Source: an uncultured Collinsella sp. (GTDB taxonomy: Bacteria; Actinomycetota; Coriobacteriia; Coriobacteriales; Coriobacteriaceae). Taken from it: a stretch of 64,000 bases of DNA. Under the pieces are notes generated by a model, which saw only the letters and a program-made list of their open reading frames with translations, was not told where the DNA came from and made no database searches. The stretch is from contig CALFDJ010000038.1 of the NCBI GenBank assembly GCA_937950325.1, positions 62,001 through 126,000 on the forward strand, given 5' to 3'. Shown here piece by piece: positions 17,194-25,462 of this stretch; within the stretch, counting starts at the first letter, position 1; each line of letters begins with the position of its first letter. The translations under genes were made by a program, and so were the position numbers.

Positions 17194-18276
17194 CTAGAGC
17201 GTGTGGCCGTAGGCGTTTGCGGCCTTGATGGCGGCGGCGAACTTCTCGTCGGTGAAGGGCTCGGGGTTTCCCTGCTTCCACTCGTTGGTGGCGTGTGCGA
17301 ACTCGCACAGGGCCGGGATATCAGCCTCGGAAAGCCCGACCTGCTCAAGCGTCACGGGCAGGCCCATCTGCTTGTTAAAGGCGGCGTAGCGCTTAAGGTT
17401 CTCGGTGTCTCCCGTATAGGCAAACAGCACGAGCACGCCCAGACTCACGACCTCGCCGTGCAGGTAGGTGCCCTCACGCGGAATGCTGCACGTGGCGTTG
17501 TAGAACGCATGTGCCACGCTCGAGTTGTAGTAGTAATCGTTTTGGTTGGTCAGGTTGGAGACGTAGCCCGTGTTGACCACGATGTCGAGCGCGATCTGCT
17601 TGACGGCTTCGCTCGACAGGTCCTGGTGCACGTCCTCAAGCCCCTGGACGCCATAGGTAAACAGCGGCTCGGAGCAGGTGTGGGCGAGTGCCAGGCCTAG
17701 ACCGGCGGTGTGCTCCAGGTTGCCGGCGCTCGTGGCGTACTCGACCTCGGGCTGCTTAGACAGGGCATCACCCACGCCGGCCCAGAAGTACTCTGCCGGA
17801 GCCTCGGCGATGATCTTGGGATTGATGAAGATGTGCGCGGGGCGGTTGGGGTACGAATAGCCCTCGAGCGAGCCATCGTCGTTGTAGACAACGGCAATGG
17901 CTGTCGCGGCCGAGCAGTTGGAGCAGATCGTCGGCACGGTAAAGACGATCTTCTTGAGCTCGATAGCTGCGGTCTTCACGGTGTCGAGTGCCTTGCCGCC
18001 GCCGCATGCGATAAGCACGTCAGCTTCCTGGCAGGCAGGGGAATTCACGACCTTGGCGATATTGGCACGCGTACTGTTGGTGCCGTAGACGCGCGTCTCG
18101 AGAATTTCGACGTCGGTACCCGCCAGCGCAGCTTCGATACCGGGAAGTGCTGCGGCCAGTGCCCGCTTGCCACCGATGATCGCGACCTTCTTCGCGCCGT
18201 ACTCGGCCAGCGCGCCGGGCAGCTCGTCAAAGCAATCCTCGCCAACGGTGTAGTCGCTCATTCCAATCGTGCGCAT
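17194..18276 (-). CDS. gldA: Glycerol dehydrogenase-like iron-containing alcohol dehydrogenase
   Basis: 360 residues; ATG 18276 has AGAAGG 6 bases upstream on the minus strand. The NAD-binding region is CGGGKALDTVKTAA; metal-site regions are GVGDALSKQPEVEY, SVAHAFYNA and YLHGEVVSLGVLVLF (the His residues expected for Zn or Fe). This is the GldA branch, which oxidises glycerol or related diols with NAD+, but relatives act on other polyols and the substrate cannot be fixed by sight. It faces away from the ileS T-box and shares a 140-bp divergent gap with it. Confidence 0.85.
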   Translation of the reverse strand: MRTIGMSDYTVGEDCFDELPGALAEYGAKKVAIIGGKRALAAALPGIEAALAGTDVEILETRVYGTNSTRANIAKVVNSPACQEADVLIACGGGKALDTVKTAAIELKKIVFTVPTICSNCSAATAIAVVYNDDGSLEGYSYPNRPAHIFINPKIIAEAPAEYFWAGVGDALSKQPEVEYATSAGNLEHTAGLGLALAHTCSEPLFTYGVQGLEDVHQDLSSEAVKQIALDIVVNTGYVSNLTNQNDYYYNSSVAHAFYNATCSIPREGTYLHGEVVSLGVLVLFAYTGDTENLKRYAAFNKQMGLPVTLEQVGLSEADIPALCEFAHATNEWKQGNPEPFTDEKFAAAIKAANAYGHTL

Positions 18277-18416
18277 AGCAACCTTCTTTCGTTCGATAAA
18301 GTGCTTTCAGGTATTTTGCTCCAAGAGAAGGTCCACAGCCGCGAGAAATTTCGAACGTATAAAACCAGTGTTGAGGGTTTTTCGCCGGCGCGGAACGTGC
18401 TAGCATACTCCGCATA

Positions 18417-18720
18417 AGCGTTGATGGGGACGAGTAGTCGGCCGTCCGCATGCTACAGAGAGCGGGGAGCGCTGAGAACCCGTGCATGCGACCGATGAAA
18501 ATCACCCCGGAGCTGCGGTCCCAACGGACGTGCCGCGCAGGTTCGTCTTAGTAGACATCGCCGAGATGGTCGTCGATACAGACCAGCCGAGTAACGGATG
18601 CGAGCGCGCGGCGACGCGAGCGAGGGCATCTAAGCTGGGTGGTTAAGCGAAGAGCTTTTACGGGCAGACTGCCCGTTTTGTGGCGCTTCGTCCCAGCTTG
18701 TAGGGACGGGCGCTTTTTTG
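18417..18720 (+). promoter_or_regulatory. T-box riboswitch leader of ileS, isoleucine specifier
   Basis: The leader shows in order a stem I with AGAGAGCGGGG and GCTGAGAACCCGTG, a specifier loop with ATC (Ile) at 18501-18503 followed by ACCCCGGAGCTGCGG, a stem III entry AGTAGACATCGCCGAG, the T-box itself GCTGGGTGGTTAAGCG at about 18634-18649, and a terminator. It senses uncharged tRNA-Ile and should relieve termination under isoleucine starvation. The exact 5' end is estimated. A compact perfect hairpin (ACGGGCAG/CTGCCCGT, 18660-18676) lies between T-box and terminator. Confidence 0.85.
18683..18719 (+). terminator. Regulated terminator of the ileS T-box
   Basis: GCGC-TT-CGTCCC pairs with GGGACG-G-GCGC around loop AGCTTGTA, followed by six T. 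It competes with the antiterminator formed by the T-box sequence just upstream. Confidence 0.8.
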
Positions 18721-18762
18721 GTGCCCAGAGGGCGTGCGCGCCCATGACAAGAAAGGGGTACC

Positions 18763-21564
18763 GTGGCAAACGAGTACAAGCAGACGATGAATCTGCCCAA
18801 AACCGGATTTCCCATGCGTGCCGGTCTTTCCAAGTCCGAGCCCAAGCGACTCAAGGACTGGCAGGACAACAAGGTCTACGAGCAAGTTCTAAAGAAGAAC
18901 GCGGGTCACAAGAAGTTCGTGCTGCACGACGGCCCTCCGTACGCCAACGGCCCGATCCACATCGGCCACGCCATGAACAAGATCTCTAAGGACATGATCA
19001 ACCGTTACTGGATGATGCAGGGCTGCGAAGTTCCCTATGTCCCCGGTTGGGACTGCCACGGTCAGCCGATTGAGCATAAGGTCGAGGAGAAGCTCGGCAC
19101 CGAGAAGTTCAACCAGACCTCCACGGCTAAGATCCGCGAGCTTTGCAACAAGTTCGCTGTCGAGAACATCGAGCTCCAGAAGGCTGGCTTCCGTCGCCTT
19201 GGCGTGCTTGGCGACTGGGACAACCCGTATCTGACGCTCTATCACCAGCATGACGCCGCCGACATTGAGGTCTTCAAGGCTATGTTCGACAAGGGCATGA
19301 TCTATCGCGGCCACAAGCCCGTCCACTGGTGCAAGCACTGCCACACCGCGCTGGCCGAGGCCGAGATCGAGTACTCCGACGAGACGAGCCCCTCTATCTT
19401 CGTTCGCTTTGAGATGACCTCCAAGCCTGCCGGCCTCGAGAACTTCGACGGCCCGGTCGACTTTATCATCTGGACGACCACCCCGTGGACCATCCCCTCC
19501 GACCAGGCAGTTTCCCTCAAGCCCGGCGCCGCTTACGTCGCCGTTGAGCACGACGGTCGCGCCGAGGTCATGCTCGAGGACCTGGCTCCCAAGTGCTGCG
19601 AGGAGTTTGGCTGGGAGTACACCCCGGTCATGGTCGACGGCAAGCCCTATGTGGTTCCCGCCGAGACCTTCCACCACATCCACTACAAGCAGCCGATCTT
19701 CGACGGTGTCGAGGGCGTGGCGCTGCTGGCCGATTACGTCGGTGTCGACGACGGTACCGGTATTGTCCACAACTCGCCCGGCCACGGTGTTGACGACTAC
19801 TTTGCCTGCCTCAAGGAGGGCATCACCGACATCTGCATGCCGGTCGATGACGACGGCAAGTTCTACACCGGTGAGGAGTTTGGCACCGGTGGCCCCTTCA
19901 GCGGTATGGACACCGATGAGGCCAACCCACACATCATCGAGTTCCTGCGCGAGCGCGGCACCCTGGTCCTCGAGAAGAAGATCACGCACAGCTATCCGCA
20001 CTGCTGGCGCTGTAAGCACCCGGTGCTCTTCCGTGCTACCGACCAGTGGTTTGTCTCGATGGACAAGACCGGTTTGCGCGAGCAGGCTGGCAAGGAGGTC
20101 CGCGAGAACGTCAAGTGGTATCCGGCCCACGCGGCAAACCGCATTGGCGCCATGGTCGAGCAGCGCCCCGACTGGTGCATCAGCCGTCAGCGCAACTGGG
20201 GCGTGCCCATCCCCAGCTACACCTGCGCCGACTGCGGCGAGAAGGTCATGAACGACGCCACGCTCGACGCCGTCATCAAGCTCTTCCACGAGAAGGGCTC
20301 CGACGCCTGGTTCACCGACGCTCCCGAGAGCTACCTGGGCGAGGCCTGCGTCTGCCCCAAGTGCGGCGGCCATCACCTTAAGGCCGATAAGGACATCCTC
20401 GACGTGTGGTGGGACTCCGGCGTCTCTTGGAAGGCCGTCTGTGAGTATCGCCCCGAGCTTGAGTACCCGGCGGATGTGTACCTCGAGGGCTCCGACCAGC
20501 ACCGCGGTTGGTTCCAGAGCTCGCTGCTCACCTCGGTGGGCGCCAACGGTCACGCTCCGTACAAGGCGGTCGTCTCGCAGGGCTTCACCCTCGACGGCCA
20601 GGGCCGTAAGATGTCCAAGTCGCTCGGCAACGTCATCGACCCCAACAAGGTCTGCGACGAGATGGGCGCCGACATCATCCGTCTGTGGGTTGCGTCCGTC
20701 GATACCAGCTCCGACGTGTCCATCGACCACGAGATTCTTGCTCGTACGTCCGATGCCTACCGTCGTTTCCGCAACACGCTGCGCTTCCTGCTCTCCGAGC
20801 TCGAGGGTCAGTTTGAGCCTGAGACCGACGGTGTCGCCTTTGCCGACCTGCTGCCGCTCGACAAGCTCATGGTTGCCCGTCTGACCCAGGTTCAGGCCGA
20901 GGTCGACGATGCCTACGCCAGCTACGAGTTCCCGCGCGCCTACCGTGCGCTTTACGACTTCGTGGTTACCGAGCTCTCCAACGTGTACCTCGACGCCCTG
21001 AAGGATCGTCTGTACTGCGACAAGCCCGGTTCGCTCGAGCGCCGTAGCGCCCAGACCGTACTTGCCGAGCTCTTCTCGATGCTCATGCGCGACCTGCAGC
21101 CGATCCTGTCCTACACGGTCGACGAGGCCATGGCCTATGCGCCTGCCGGCTGCGTCGACCACCAGAAGTACGCCGCGCTGCTCGATTGGTACAAGTCGCC
21201 CATCACGCTCGACGAGGCCAATGAGTTCGAGGGCGTGCTCGAGGCTTCGCTCGAGCTCCGTAGCGCCGTGACCAAGGCCCTTGAGGATGCCCGCTCCGCT
21301 GGCACCTTCACTAAGAGCCAGCAGGTCCGCGTCAAGGCGGTCGTTCCCGCCGAGATGTATGCGCTGCTGACCGGCGACAAGGCCGTCGACCTCGCCGAGT
21401 TCTACATCGTCTCCGATGTTGAGCTGACCCAGGGCGAGGAGCTCTCCGTTGCCATCGAGGCTGCCGAGGGCGAGTGCTGCGACCGTTGCTGGAACTACCG
21501 CACCACCGTCGGCGAGTACAACGGTCACGCACATATCTGTAAGCGCTGCGCTGACGCGCTGTAG
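18763..21564 (+). CDS. ileS: Isoleucyl-tRNA synthetase
   Basis: 933 residues from GTG 18763, AAAGGGG upstream. Class I synthetase; HIGH is at 66-69 (GPIHIGHAMNK), KMSKS at about 616-620 (GRKMSKSLGN), WDCHGQPIEHKVEE and an editing domain (WTTTPWTIPSDQAV) between them. The C-terminal zinc knuckle is CCDRCWNY...HICKRCADAL, typical of the bacterial IleRS with a C-terminal Zn site. It charges tRNA-Ile and is controlled by the T-box in front. A 16-bp perfect hairpin begins at its stop codon. Confidence 0.98.
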   Translation: MANEYKQTMNLPKTGFPMRAGLSKSEPKRLKDWQDNKVYEQVLKKNAGHKKFVLHDGPPYANGPIHIGHAMNKISKDMINRYWMMQGCEVPYVPGWDCHGQPIEHKVEEKLGTEKFNQTSTAKIRELCNKFAVENIELQKAGFRRLGVLGDWDNPYLTLYHQHDAADIEVFKAMFDKGMIYRGHKPVHWCKHCHTALAEAEIEYSDETSPSIFVRFEMTSKPAGLENFDGPVDFIIWTTTPWTIPSDQAVSLKPGAAYVAVEHDGRAEVMLEDLAPKCCEEFGWEYTPVMVDGKPYVVPAETFHHIHYKQPIFDGVEGVALLADYVGVDDGTGIVHNSPGHGVDDYFACLKEGITDICMPVDDDGKFYTGEEFGTGGPFSGMDTDEANPHIIEFLRERGTLVLEKKITHSYPHCWRCKHPVLFRATDQWFVSMDKTGLREQAGKEVRENVKWYPAHAANRIGAMVEQRPDWCISRQRNWGVPIPSYTCADCGEKVMNDATLDAVIKLFHEKGSDAWFTDAPESYLGEACVCPKCGGHHLKADKDILDVWWDSGVSWKAVCEYRPELEYPADVYLEGSDQHRGWFQSSLLTSVGANGHAPYKAVVSQGFTLDGQGRKMSKSLGNVIDPNKVCDEMGADIIRLWVASVDTSSDVSIDHEILARTSDAYRRFRNTLRFLLSELEGQFEPETDGVAFADLLPLDKLMVARLTQVQAEVDDAYASYEFPRAYRALYDFVVTELSNVYLDALKDRLYCDKPGSLERRSAQTVLAELFSMLMRDLQPILSYTVDEAMAYAPAGCVDHQKYAALLDWYKSPITLDEANEFEGVLEASLELRSAVTKALEDARSAGTFTKSQQVRVKAVVPAEMYALLTGDKAVDLAEFYIVSDVELTQGEELSVAIEAAEGECCDRCWNYRTTVGEYNGHAHICKRCADAL

Positions 21565-21595
21565 GTTACGGCGTTCGTAGAACGCCGTAACCTAC
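21561..21595 (+). repeat. Perfect 16-bp hairpin overlapping the ileS stop codon
   Basis: GTAGGTTACGGCGTTC (21561-21576), a GTA loop, and GAACGCCGTAACCTAC (21580-21595). The first arm includes the TAG stop. No T run follows, so it is not a standard intrinsic terminator; it may stabilise the mRNA end. Confidence 0.7.
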
Positions 21596-21604
21596 CGACG
21601 CTGC

Positions 21605-21702
21605 AAACGCCCCTAAGCGGCAATCTGACGTTCAATCGTCGGTCGCGTACCAAAGTACGCTTCCCTCCTCTTTCACGTCACCTTGCTCGCTTAGGGACGT
21701 TT
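21605..21702. repeat. 98-bp structured intergenic element with inverted ends
   Basis: AAACGCCCCTAAGCG at 21605-21619 pairs with CGCTTAGGGACGTTT at 21688-21702 (one mismatch). Inside are two small hairpins, GACG-TTCAAT-CGTC and GCGTAC-CAAA-GTACGC, giving a multi-branched fold. No open frame with a ribosome site covers it. It could be an untranslated RNA or a small palindromic repeat. The rest of the 372-bp gap (21703-21788, 21828-21936) shows nothing recognisable. Confidence 0.6.
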
Positions 21703-21788
21703 TCGCTGTTGGTGGCGGCAACGCGGCTTTTCCATTGTTGGAACTAGAGCCTTCTCTTTCGACCTGTGCTCTTAGTCGAAAGCTATTT

Positions 21789-21826
21789 AGCGACATTCCG
21801 TTATTCGGAATGTCGCTTTTGTTTTG
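21789..21826 (+). terminator. Strong terminator upstream of lspA
   Basis: AGCGACATTCCG, loop TTATT, CGGAATGTCGCT then TTTTGTTTTG: a perfect 12-bp stem. It closes transcription from ileS or from the structured element before the lspA operon. Confidence 0.9.
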
Positions 21827-21936
21827 TGCTGGTTATTTCGCTTGCGTTGGTGGATATGTCGTGCGTTCTGCTTATGGCAATATAAGATGGATTATTGCGT
21901 AAACGGAATTTGATTATCTGAGGGTAGGGGATTGAT

Positions 21937-22536
21937 TTGGGTCGTGCTGGGGATATGACGCCGCCTTTGCGTTGGCGGTTGGGTGTTGCTGGTGGGGTAG
22001 CGCTCGTTGTGCTGCTTGTCGACCAGCTGACCAAGCTTGCGGTTCGTGCCGTGGGCGATGCTCTGCATGTGACTGTTATCCCCGGTGTCATCGACTTTAT
22101 GTTTGTCCGCAATATCGGCGCTGCCTTTAGTATGGGTGAGGGGCATGGCATCGCGTTTGCCGTGCTGGCGTTGGCGGTCATTATCGCTATTGCCGTGTAC
22201 CTCGTTCGTGCACCCCAGCTCGCCCATCTTGAGGTTGTGGGCATGGCGATGGTTGCGGGCGGTGCTATCGGCAACGCTATCGATCGTTTGGCCTTTGGCT
22301 TCGTGACCGATTTTATTGCCACCACCTTCATCGACTTCCCTGTCTTCAATGTGGCCGATATCGGCATTACCTTGGGCGTCGTGCTCGCCCTCTTTGGCTA
22401 TATGTTCTTGAGCCCCGCGGCCCGTGAGGTCGATGCGACCGCCGAGCTTAACGCTCGTGACGAGGCCCGCGCCAAGCGCAAGGCTAAACAACGTGGGGAG
22501 CGTGCCCGCAAGATTCGCGAAAGGAATGAGCGCTAA
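21937..22536 (+). CDS. lspA: Lipoprotein signal peptidase (signal peptidase II)
   Basis: 199 residues, four membrane segments. It cleaves prolipoprotein signal peptides in the membrane. Catalytic aspartates lie in GNAIDRLAFGFVTDFI and FPVFNVADIGI, and the family motif VRNIGAAFSM is present. The last 35 residues are very basic (AKRKAKQRGERARKIRERNER), longer than usual. The start is TTG 21937 with AGGGG 6 bases upstream; ATG 21955 is a plausible alternative. It overlaps rluD by one base. The lipoproteins at 59-62 kb would be clients. Confidence 0.93.
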   Translation: MGRAGDMTPPLRWRLGVAGGVALVVLLVDQLTKLAVRAVGDALHVTVIPGVIDFMFVRNIGAAFSMGEGHGIAFAVLALAVIIAIAVYLVRAPQLAHLEVVGMAMVAGGAIGNAIDRLAFGFVTDFIATTFIDFPVFNVADIGITLGVVLALFGYMFLSPAAREVDATAELNARDEARAKRKAKQRGERARKIRERNER

Positions 22537-23549
22537 TGGCCGACATCCATATTCTCGTTGCCGACGATTCCGCTGGTCAGCGTCTTGACGCCTATCTGGG
22601 CGCCAACGATGGCTGTCCCACGCGCTCTGCCTGCGCGCATCTGATCGAGGGAGGCGCCGTGGCCGTCAACGGCGAGACCTGCCTGTCAAAAAAGTATGCC
22701 GTGCGCTCCGGTGACCGCATCTCGGTCGACCTGCCCGAGCCGCACGATCCTACTGATGTGATTCCCGAGGCCATTCCCCTCGATATCCGTTACGAGGACG
22801 ACTACCTCATCGTGCTCTCCAAGCAGCGCGGCCTGGTGTGCCATCCCGCCCATGGCCACGAGAGCGGCACCCTTGCAAACGCTCTGGTCTACCACTGCGG
22901 TATCGATCATCTTGGTACCGTGCAGGGTGAGGACCGCCCCGGCATCGTGCATCGCCTGGATCGCGATACCTCGGGCCTTATGCTCGCGGCAAAAGACGAC
23001 GACACCCAGCGCGCGCTTCAAAATCTTATCCGCACGCGCACGCTCGACCGTCGCTATATCACGCTCGTTCACGGTCACATCGCCATGGACGAGGGCACTA
23101 TCAACACCGGTATCGCCCGATCGACGCGCGACCGCGTCAAGATGGCGGTTTCCGATGACCCCTTTGCGCGTCAGGCCATCACGACCTTCAAGGTGCTCGA
23201 GCGCTTTGATTCCACGCGTTTCGACGACGGCTACACTCTCGTCGAGTGCCACCTGTTTACCGGTCGCACGCATCAGATTCGTGTGCACATGCGCCATATC
23301 AACCATGCCTGCGTGGGCGACCCGCTCTACGGCAAGTGTGATACGCGTGCCGATCTGGGTCTGACCAGGCAGTTCCTCCATTCTTGGCGCGTCGCATTCG
23401 ACCATCCCGTGACGGGGGAGCGCATTGAGTGCCGTGATGAGCTGCCGTGGGATCTTGCGGCGGTTCTGGATGATCTGGCCCCGCGTTCGCTCGGCCGCAC
23501 TGCCGCTGGCGACGACATCGTCCCGCAGCTCGTCCTGCTCGAAGCCTAG
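22536..23549 (+). CDS. rluD: RluA/RluD-family pseudouridine synthase
   Basis: 337 residues. An N-terminal S4 RNA-binding domain (QRLDAYLGAND...IEGGAVAVNGE) precedes the catalytic domain with the motif HRLDRDTSGLMLAAK, whose first Asp after HRL is the catalytic residue, and the RTHQIRVHM segment. It isomerises uridines in 23S rRNA. Coupling to lspA is very common in Gram-positives. The exact target positions cannot be read from sequence, so the RluD label is by family. Confidence 0.93.
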   Translation: MADIHILVADDSAGQRLDAYLGANDGCPTRSACAHLIEGGAVAVNGETCLSKKYAVRSGDRISVDLPEPHDPTDVIPEAIPLDIRYEDDYLIVLSKQRGLVCHPAHGHESGTLANALVYHCGIDHLGTVQGEDRPGIVHRLDRDTSGLMLAAKDDDTQRALQNLIRTRTLDRRYITLVHGHIAMDEGTINTGIARSTRDRVKMAVSDDPFARQAITTFKVLERFDSTRFDDGYTLVECHLFTGRTHQIRVHMRHINHACVGDPLYGKCDTRADLGLTRQFLHSWRVAFDHPVTGERIECRDELPWDLAAVLDDLAPRSLGRTAAGDDIVPQLVLLEA

Positions 23550-23567
23550 CCGGTATTAGGTGGTTTC

Positions 23568-23596
23568 TTGAACTCGGTAAGCCTGCGGTAAGATAT
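23568..23596 (+). promoter_or_regulatory. Putative promoter of the glycosyltransferase gene
   Basis: TTGAAC (23568-23573) and AGATAT (23591-23596) with a 17-base spacer, 36 bases before the ATG. Confidence 0.4.
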
Positions 23597-23631
23597 ACGA
23601 TTGTTTACGTAACGCGTTCCTGGGAGCCTGC

Positions 23632-24927
23632 ATGCTCGCCTTTTTACAAACCAACACACCCATCGTGATTTTCAACCAGATTGTCGTCACGCTGCTCACG
23701 GTCTGCTTTCTGTACCAGGTGGTCTTCTTTGTCATCGGCGCTCTTCGTGGCGAGGTCGCGCCTCCCAAGGCCAAAAAACTCCACCGCTATGCCTTCTTTA
23801 TCGCGGCGCATAACGAGGAGGCCGTTATCGCCAATCTTGTTCGCTCCATCAAGGACCAGGATTATCCGTCCGAGCTCATCGAGGTCTTTGTGGTCGCCGA
23901 TGCCTGTACCGATAACACGGCACAGCTCGCGCGCGAGGCGGGCGCCATCGTCTATGAGCGCAATGACCTGGCCCGTAAGGGCAAGAGCTGGGTCATGGAC
24001 TTTGGTTTCGATCGCATTCTCAACGAGTATCCCGATACGTTTGAGGGCTACTTTATCTTCGATGCCGACAATGTTATCTCCCGCGATTACGTCTCCAAGA
24101 TGAATGATGCCTTTGACCAGGGCTTCCATGTGGTCACGAGCTATCGCAATTCCAAGAACTTCGGCAGCTCGTGGATCTCTGCGGCCAACGCCACCTGGTA
24201 TCTGCGTGAGGCCCGCTTCCTTAACAACGCGCGTAACATCTGCAAGACGTCTTGCGCCGTCTCGGGTTCGGGCTACCTCATCTCCGCAAGCGTTATCGAG
24301 GGCATGCATGGTTGGCAGTTCCATACGCTGACCGAGGATATCCAGTTCACCACGTTCTGCGCCATTCACGGCATCCGCATCGGTTATGCGCCGGCGGAGT
24401 TCTTTGATGAGCAGCCGGTGACGTTTAAGGCGTCCTGGAAACAGCGCATGCGTTGGACCAAGGGCTTCTACCAGGTCTTTTTTACCTACGGCAAGCATCT
24501 TGTCAAATCGACGTTCCGCTATCATCGCTTTGCTGCCTACGACATGTTTATGACGATCGCACCGGGCATGCTGCTGTCCCTGATCTCCATGCTCGCCAAC
24601 GCGACCTTCCTCATCGTGGGCGGACTTTCGCATGGCTTCTTGGCCACCGAGGTCGAGATGCAGGCTTGTGCCGCCTCGCTCATTATGACCTTCGTGATGA
24701 TGTACCAGACCTTCTTTATCCTGGCGCTACTCACGACCATCTTCGAGTACAAGCACATTCATTGCGCGCAAAAGTGGCGTTTGGTGACCAACCTGTTTAC
24801 CTTTCCGATCTTTATGTTCAGCTATATTCCCATCACGGTGGCAGCCCTGTTCCTGAAGGTCGACTGGGTCCCGACGCAGCACGCCGTCAACGTTACTCTC
24901 GACGAGGTCATGCAAGGCGCCAAATAA
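23632..24927 (+). CDS. Membrane-bound family 2 glycosyltransferase
   Basis: 431 residues. One N-terminal membrane segment (residues 13-37), a cytoplasmic GT-A domain, then three or four C-terminal membrane segments. The processive GT2 residues are all visible: VADACTDNT, FIFDADN, TEDIQF and QRMRW (the QxxRW motif). Such enzymes (cellulose/hyaluronan/poly-GlcNAc synthase type) polymerise sugars from nucleotide donors and push the chain across the membrane. No other polysaccharide gene is adjacent, so substrate and product are unknown. Preceded by a likely promoter and followed by a repeat-type terminator, it is a single-gene unit. Confidence 0.88.
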   Translation: MLAFLQTNTPIVIFNQIVVTLLTVCFLYQVVFFVIGALRGEVAPPKAKKLHRYAFFIAAHNEEAVIANLVRSIKDQDYPSELIEVFVVADACTDNTAQLAREAGAIVYERNDLARKGKSWVMDFGFDRILNEYPDTFEGYFIFDADNVISRDYVSKMNDAFDQGFHVVTSYRNSKNFGSSWISAANATWYLREARFLNNARNICKTSCAVSGSGYLISASVIEGMHGWQFHTLTEDIQFTTFCAIHGIRIGYAPAEFFDEQPVTFKASWKQRMRWTKGFYQVFFTYGKHLVKSTFRYHRFAAYDMFMTIAPGMLLSLISMLANATFLIVGGLSHGFLATEVEMQACAASLIMTFVMMYQTFFILALLTTIFEYKHIHCAQKWRLVTNLFTFPIFMFSYIPITVAALFLKVDWVPTQHAVNVTLDEVMQGAK

Positions 24928-24935
24928 CCACCACC

Positions 24936-24977
24936 AAAACCACCGCAAAGGGGACAGGCACCTTTGTGGTGGTTTTT
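24936..24977. terminator. Terminator built from a repeat (family B copy 2)
   Basis: AAAACCACCGCAAAGG, loop GGACAGGCA, CCTTTGTGGTGGTTTTT. Same arms as the element at 17145-17186 but the loop is reversed, so the whole element is inserted in the other orientation. Confidence 0.85.
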
Positions 24978-25008
24978 GCGTTTGAGTAGCTGTCCATGGA
25001 GGTGCACG

Positions 25009-25431
25009 ATGTCCTACATCCCATTTTGGATTTGCATCTTTGCCGGTGCGGTGGTTGATGCCCGTGAGCGGCGGTTTCCGAATGCGCTTGCCGGTGCGTG
25101 TGCGGCAGCGGCGTTAGCAGGCGTTTGGCTCGACAGGGGCGTTAACACTGCACTTGATCATGCCGGTCTTGCGGTCATTGTCTACCTTGCCCTTGTGCTT
25201 ACTGAGTCACTCTGGCGTCGTGTTCGCCACGCTCCCGGCATTGGCATGGGGGACGTCAAGGCGCTCTTCGCGCTTTGCACGCTCGACCCTATGGGCGGCA
25301 TCGTGGCATTTGCCATCGCGCTCCTGGTCCTTGCCCTCTCCTGCCTCTTCACAAAATCGCGCTCCCTGCCATTGCTCCCGTTTTTGGTGCCGATTTTTGC
25401 CATAATCGAGGTCGTGGGCTGCACATTGTAA
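25009..25431 (+). CDS. Small A24 prepilin peptidase-like membrane protein
   Basis: 140 residues from ATG 25009 with GGAGG 6 bases upstream. About four to five membrane segments. The two aspartates of the A24 aspartic peptidases are present: VVDARERRFPN near residue 15 and GIGMGDVKALF (GxGD motif) near residue 83. The N-terminal methyltransferase domain of full PilD/ComC proteins is absent, so this is the short, archaeal or CpaA-like form. No pilin genes are nearby; it may process pre-pilins encoded elsewhere. Confidence 0.8.
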   Translation: MSYIPFWICIFAGAVVDARERRFPNALAGACAAAALAGVWLDRGVNTALDHAGLAVIVYLALVLTESLWRRVRHAPGIGMGDVKALFALCTLDPMGGIVAFAIALLVLALSCLFTKSRSLPLLPFLVPIFAIIEVVGCTL

Positions 25432-25462
25432 CCGATTGCGCATCCTTCTTAAGGAGCATGCC

